Positions 17,053 through 20,448 of a DNA stretch of 20,448 bases are shown piece by piece (within the stretch, counting starts at the first letter, position 1; every line of letters begins with the position of its first letter). Source of the DNA: a virus; the IMG/VR virus record IMGVR_UViG_3300046011_005684, positions 1-20,448 of that record. One strand, 5' to 3'. The notes beneath the pieces were generated by a model, which was not told where the DNA came from, searched no databases, and saw nothing but the letters and a program-made list of their open reading frames with translations. Both the position numbers and the translations under genes were made by a program.

Positions 17053-17853
17053 ATGGAGGTATTAAATTCCGAAATTAAAATACTTCATGTTCCACAAGAA
17101 GAAACAGAAGTTCAATATACTAAAAAAGGAACAGTTAGAAAGAGAAAACCTAAAGAAAAAAAGCAATACTTTACTCAAGATACAGAAGATGCTATTGTAG
17201 AATATTTAACTACAACAGATCAACATACTCGAAATAAGATTTATAATGAACGTATTAAATATGCTTTTCATAAATTAACTGAAAATATAATTCATACTTT
17301 TAAATTTTATTATACTGAAGTAGAAACAATAGCTGAATTACAACATGAAGTGACAGCATTTTTACTTGAAAAACTTCATTTATATAACCAGTCAAAAGGT
17401 AAAGCTTATTCTTATTTTGGTACTATTGCTAAACGTTATTTAATTCTTTATAATAATAAAAATTATGAGAAATTAAAAGGCAAAGCAGAAGTAGCTGATA
17501 TAGATGAAGATAGAACTATTGTTTCTAATATAGTAAATGATTCTGAAAGCATAGATGATCCATTAATGGGTGAAAATTATTTTATAGATAAATTTATCCA
17601 ATATATGGACCTTTACTTATTCAGAGTATTTCCAGAGATTGAAGATGCTAAAACAGCCGATGCTATTATGCAACTTTTTAAACATAGAGAAAGTTTAGAT
17701 ATTTTTAATAAGAAAGGAATTTACATTTATATTAGAGAACAAACAGATCAAGATACTCCTCAAATAACTAAAATAATAAAAAGGTTAGAGAAAGTTTATA
17801 AACGTTTACATTACCAATATCTAGATTATGGGTATGTTAGCTTGAATTATTAA
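17053..17853 (+). CDS. T4 gp55-like late-transcription sigma factor
   Basis: 266 aa. Directs RNA polymerase to late phage promoters. The N-terminus is basic (TKKGTVRKRKPKEKKQYF, about 23-40). Residues about 60-140 match the conserved sigma region-2-like part seen in T4-type gp55 proteins of marine phages (RNKIYNERIKYAFHKLTENI, then LYNQSKGKAYSYFGTIAKRY and LILYNNKNYEKLKG). The C-terminus (about 224-258: IYIREQTDQDTPQITKIIKR and following) looks like a region-4/HTH-type DNA-binding end. T4 gp55 is about 185 aa, so this protein is longer. It lies directly upstream of structural genes, as expected for a late regulator. The late promoter it would recognise is not identified here. Confidence 0.82.
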   Translation: MEVLNSEIKILHVPQEETEVQYTKKGTVRKRKPKEKKQYFTQDTEDAIVEYLTTTDQHTRNKIYNERIKYAFHKLTENIIHTFKFYYTEVETIAELQHEVTAFLLEKLHLYNQSKGKAYSYFGTIAKRYLILYNNKNYEKLKGKAEVADIDEDRTIVSNIVNDSESIDDPLMGENYFIDKFIQYMDLYLFRVFPEIEDAKTADAIMQLFKHRESLDIFNKKGIYIYIREQTDQDTPQITKIIKRLEKVYKRLHYQYLDYGYVSLNY

Positions 17854-17891
17854 AAAATTTATAAGTCCTATATTTATAACAAAAATATATT

Positions 17892-18257
17892 ATGGATTTT
17901 AACAATGTAGTCTTATTTGGTAAAAAGACTTTTGCCGATTTATTAAAAGAGATACATACTAATTCCTCTACTAAAGAAAAGGAAATTAGAATAATGATAG
18001 AACAATTAAAACCCTTTATCAATTCAGCTGGTGACGCAGTTATAATTGTTCCTCTTATTAAAGATTATTTAGATGTATCAGTTAAAAATGATGACTTACT
18101 AATTAAAATGGCTGGTATTGTTCAAAGAGCATTAAATAATACTTCAAATGGAGAAGATTTAATGATTAGTGAGGATGAGAAACAAGCCTTATTAGAGACT
18201 ATTAATCAATTAGATAAGCAAGTAGAAGAAATACCTGTAAGAAAATTAAATGAGTAG
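17892..18257 (+). CDS. Unknown 121-aa protein upstream of baseplate genes
   Basis: 38 nt after the sigma gene stop and overlapping the next start by 8 nt. It begins MDFNNVVLFGKKTFADLLKE and continues with a helical, charged region (SSTKEKEIRIMIEQLKP), a conserved-looking GDAVIIVPLIKDYLDVSVKN and IKMAGIVQRALN, and an acidic end (EDEKQALLETINQL). I recall similar proteins in the same position in T4-like phages of marine bacteria, without a known role. Probably a virion-assembly or regulatory helper; inference. Confidence 0.8.
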   Translation: MDFNNVVLFGKKTFADLLKEIHTNSSTKEKEIRIMIEQLKPFINSAGDAVIIVPLIKDYLDVSVKNDDLLIKMAGIVQRALNNTSNGEDLMISEDEKQALLETINQLDKQVEEIPVRKLNE

Positions 18258-19101
18258 TTTATATCCTAGTTTACAAGGTAGTATATCAAACATAGCATCG
18301 AGTAAAGGAAATGGAGGTAAAAGTCTATTTTTCTTTGCTCGGGTTAATGATATTGTTTTGTCAACTGAGACTAAAACTACTAATTTTTTTAGAGAAGCAG
18401 GAGGATGGGCTGGATTAGGCTCAATTAAATTTACTCCTATAAATTCTAAACCTGATAATGATAAACCTGCTAACTTAATAGCTAAGCCTTTATTCAATAA
18501 TATTTCTAAATATCCTATTTTAGAAGAAATTGTTTTAATATTAAATGCTCCTTCATATGATTTAAATGAGCAACCCAATGCTAAAACATTTTATTATTTA
18601 ACTACAGTTGGTTTATGGAATAGTATTCATCATAATGCTTTTCCTGATATCCAGACATATAATGGTGGTAATTTAAATTTTGGTAATACATTTACTGAAA
18701 AAGAAAATATAAGAAGTTTATTACCTGAAGAAGGAGATGTAATATTTGAGGGAAGATGGGGTAATTCAATTCGTTTTTCTTCTACAACCAAGCAAAAAGC
18801 CATAAACAATCCTTGGAGTTCACAAGGTGATGTTGGAATGCCTATTACTATTATTAGAAATGGACAATCTAATGTTGACATAAATCCGGATCCATGGGTT
18901 CCTGTTTATGAAGATCCTAATAATGATGGAACTTCAATCTACTTATGTGCGGGTCAAGAAATACCTTTAGATTACGCTTCTAAAAATTTACAATCATATA
19001 GTGTAACTCTAGGTTCAGCTTTTAATAGTTCATTACAAATTCCTGATCCTCCATTCCCTTCTCCTGATGTATCACCTAAACAAGCAGATAACTTAAACTA
19101 A
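18250..19101 (+). CDS. Virion structural protein, probable baseplate hub/OB-fold component
   Basis: 283 aa. The N-terminal region (about 1-60) is Ser/Gly-rich. The core has LEEIVLILNAPSYDL (about 96-110), YYLTTVGLWNSIHHNAFPD (about 117-135) and a conserved EEGDVIFEGRWGNSIRFSST (about 159-178), a signature I associate with structural proteins of T4-like phages encoded next to the gp5-type spike. The C-terminal tail is Pro-rich and disordered (PDPPFPSPDVSPK). The order of motifs fits an OB-fold domain like gp5's N-terminus, but the lysozyme domain of T4 gp5 is absent. It overlaps the preceding gene by 8 nt. Structural role fairly confident; the exact baseplate position is inferred. Confidence 0.75.
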   Translation: MSSLYPSLQGSISNIASSKGNGGKSLFFFARVNDIVLSTETKTTNFFREAGGWAGLGSIKFTPINSKPDNDKPANLIAKPLFNNISKYPILEEIVLILNAPSYDLNEQPNAKTFYYLTTVGLWNSIHHNAFPDIQTYNGGNLNFGNTFTEKENIRSLLPEEGDVIFEGRWGNSIRFSSTTKQKAINNPWSSQGDVGMPITIIRNGQSNVDINPDPWVPVYEDPNNDGTSIYLCAGQEIPLDYASKNLQSYSVTLGSAFNSSLQIPDPPFPSPDVSPKQADNLN

Positions 19102-19102
19102 T

Positions 19103-19537
19103 ATGGCATCTTCTTATAAACCTGAATTCCCTTACTTAGGAGATCATTTAATATTAAATTCTGGTAGAGTTACTATTAACTCTAAAGATGATTCTATAAT
19201 GTTATTTGCTAAGGAATCTATTAGTTTCTCTTCAGCAGGTACTATTCATTTTAATAGTGATGACAATTTAATAATTAATTCACCTAAAATTTATTTAGGA
19301 TTAGAAACAGATGTTAATAAACCAGAACCCGCTATTAAAGGGGAAAAATTATTTGATGCTTTAAGTTTTTTAGCAGAGGCCTTAATAAATTTAGGAGAAG
19401 GTTTATCATATGCTACAGATAGTAATGGTATAGGGATTCCTTCAGTATCAGTATCTGGAGAAAGTTTAATGGTTGATTCTTTACAATTGCAGAATTTATT
19501 AGATAAAATTAGATCTGAAAAAACCTTTTTATTATAA
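19103..19537 (+). CDS. Beta-helical spike-like protein (gp5 C-terminal/VgrG-like)
   Basis: 144 aa. Residues about 15-75 contain strand-turn repeats (LNSGRVTINSKDDSIMLF, SISFSSAGTIHF, NLIINSPKIYLG) typical of the triple-stranded beta-helix of T4 gp5 C-terminus and VgrG spikes. They are followed by EPAIKGEKLFDALSFL, which matches the usual 'PAxxGxxL' after such helices. It would form the membrane-piercing needle of the tail baseplate as a trimer. Starts 1 nt after the preceding gene and overlaps the next ATG by one base. No lysozyme domain is attached, so the spike may be split over separate genes. Confidence 0.8.
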   Translation: MASSYKPEFPYLGDHLILNSGRVTINSKDDSIMLFAKESISFSSAGTIHFNSDDNLIINSPKIYLGLETDVNKPEPAIKGEKLFDALSFLAEALINLGEGLSYATDSNGIGIPSVSVSGESLMVDSLQLQNLLDKIRSEKTFLL

Positions 19538-20448
19538 TGGCAGTACCTAAAGGATTATCTAGAATATTATGTGATGTAGCTCCTAAAAGAATTAGTAAGG
19601 CTACTAATTCAATACTTAAAATTTTATTTAAAATTAATAATGTTTTAAGTGAAATAAATTCTATTGATTTTTGTAATCCTTTAGGATATATTATATCTAA
19701 AGCTTTACCTCCTGGAGGACTTTTAGAAGCTAAACTTTTAAAATATGGAAAGGATGCTTTAGACTTTGTAAATAGAACAGGTGATAATTTAAATCCTTTA
19801 AGATTAGAAAGTGAAACTCCTCAATCTGGAGATACACCTGAACAAATAGCAGCTAAAGATAAAGCATATAAAGATAGAATTCAATCATATCAAGCATCTA
19901 TTGAAGAAATTAGACTAGCTTTAGAAGATATAATTCCTCCTGATGATTTAATTGAAATTATACCCGGTGGAGAAGGATTAACTAAAACAATACAACAAGT
20001 AAATTTAGCATTAGTAGCCACAAGTGATACTATAGACCCAACTCAGTCTATAATAACTAAAATTACTATATTACAATCATTTGCTAGAAAATTAACTCCT
20101 TTCTTATCTCCAATTAATATAGCTACTTTAGCTTTAGGAGGACAAGAAGCCGAAATAAATAAAAAATTAGCAGGTATAATTAAACCTGAAAGATTTAAGG
20201 AAAGTGTTGGATTTTTAGTTAAACAAGTAAAAGCAGTTGATAAAGCTATTGTTCAAATACAAGCTACTGTTAAATTAATTAATACTATTGTAAGAATTAT
20301 TAATGTTTTAACTAAAGTATATAAATTTGTAGTTAAAATACTAAAACGTTTAAATACTCCTTTGGCAGTAGGAGGAGGAGGTTCACCTGTAATTTCACAA
20401 ACTAATGCATCAACTAATACACAAGCAGATACTATTTCTAAAAGTAAC
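19537..20448 (+). CDS. Virion structural protein, baseplate-associated (3' end beyond window)
   Basis: The frame is open for 304 codons to the window end without a stop, so the C-terminus is missing. MAVPKGLSRILCDVAPKRIS begins at ATG 19537, sharing its A with the previous stop. The sequence is helical and Ala/Ile/Lys-rich, with FCNPLGYIISKALPPGGLLE near 46-65. Further on are EIIPGGEGLTKTIQQV, LTPFLSPINIATLALGG and a tail GGGGSPVISQTNASTN. I recall this CNPLGYxxxKALPPGG start from structural proteins beside gp5-type genes in T4-like phages. Probably a tail or baseplate component; exact role unknown. Confidence 0.8.
   Translation, partial: MAVPKGLSRILCDVAPKRISKATNSILKILFKINNVLSEINSIDFCNPLGYIISKALPPGGLLEAKLLKYGKDALDFVNRTGDNLNPLRLESETPQSGDTPEQIAAKDKAYKDRIQSYQASIEEIRLALEDIIPPDDLIEIIPGGEGLTKTIQQVNLALVATSDTIDPTQSIITKITILQSFARKLTPFLSPINIATLALGGQEAEINKKLAGIIKPERFKESVGFLVKQVKAVDKAIVQIQATVKLINTIVRIINVLTKVYKFVVKILKRLNTPLAVGGGGSPVISQTNASTNTQADTISKSN

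Noticed and set aside
17854-17891. T4-type late promoter (TATAAATA) before the 121-aa gene
   Set aside because: Only AT-rich near-matches (TTTATAAG, TATTTATA) are present, in a 38-nt gap where such matches are expected by chance.
389-18881. Open frames on the minus strand (for example 389-583, 4877-5182, 15592-15912, 18246-18578)
   Set aside because: All lie opposite well-supported + strand genes, lack the promoter and start context, and give low-complexity hydrophobic or Ser/Leu-rich peptides.

Overview
The window looks like part of the genome of a tailed, T4-like (myovirus-type) phage of a Bacteroidetes host, most likely a flavobacterium. The phage assignment rests on a late-sigma (gp55-like) gene, an HD phosphohydrolase and a glutaredoxin-like gene in front of baseplate/spike-type structural genes, together with a compact ATP-dependent DNA ligase, a DUF932 protein and dozens of tiny ORFs packed on one strand. 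The host assignment rests on promoters: 25 sites fit a Bacteroidetes-type layout (TTTG-like -33, 19-20 nt spacer, TATATT-like -7), and start codons lack Shine-Dalgarno sequences. The DNA is strongly A+T-rich. All convincing genes lie on the + strand.

Layout. (1) 1-2.9 kb: an unknown 203-aa protein, mini-genes, DNA ligase, a small lipoprotein and a small membrane protein. (2) 2.9-13.5 kb: an accessory region of about 30 small, mostly unrecognised genes, arranged as one to three genes per promoter and often separated by hairpin terminators. It holds the DUF932 protein, an SH3/WYL-like small protein, a zinc-ribbon peptide, an AT-hook protein, an abnormal 146-nt tRNA-like gene, and two structured intergenic regions at about 11.96-12.17 and 13.02-13.2 kb. 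(3) 13.6-15.6 kb: an operon behind one variant promoter, with a gene carrying an amber codon at position 2, a T5orf172/GIY-YIG-like protein and small membrane or helical proteins. (4) 15.7 kb to the end: a tightly coupled operon with glutaredoxin-like, HD hydrolase, membrane coiled-coil protein, gp55-like sigma factor, a 121-aa protein and three virion/baseplate genes, the last cut by the window end.

Two signals dominate the first 14 kb. The promoter carries an invariant CTTCG just upstream of the -7 in nearly every copy. Separately, 29 of about 40 start codons sit in the exact context GTT-ATG. GTTATG is complementary to the CAUAAC of a typical initiator-tRNA anticodon arm (a comparison with the textbook sequence). 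That context disappears downstream of 14.1 kb, so early/accessory and late genes appear to use different initiation rules.

Most small genes cannot be given a function from sequence alone. They resemble the host-takeover/early gene clusters of large phages in organisation only.
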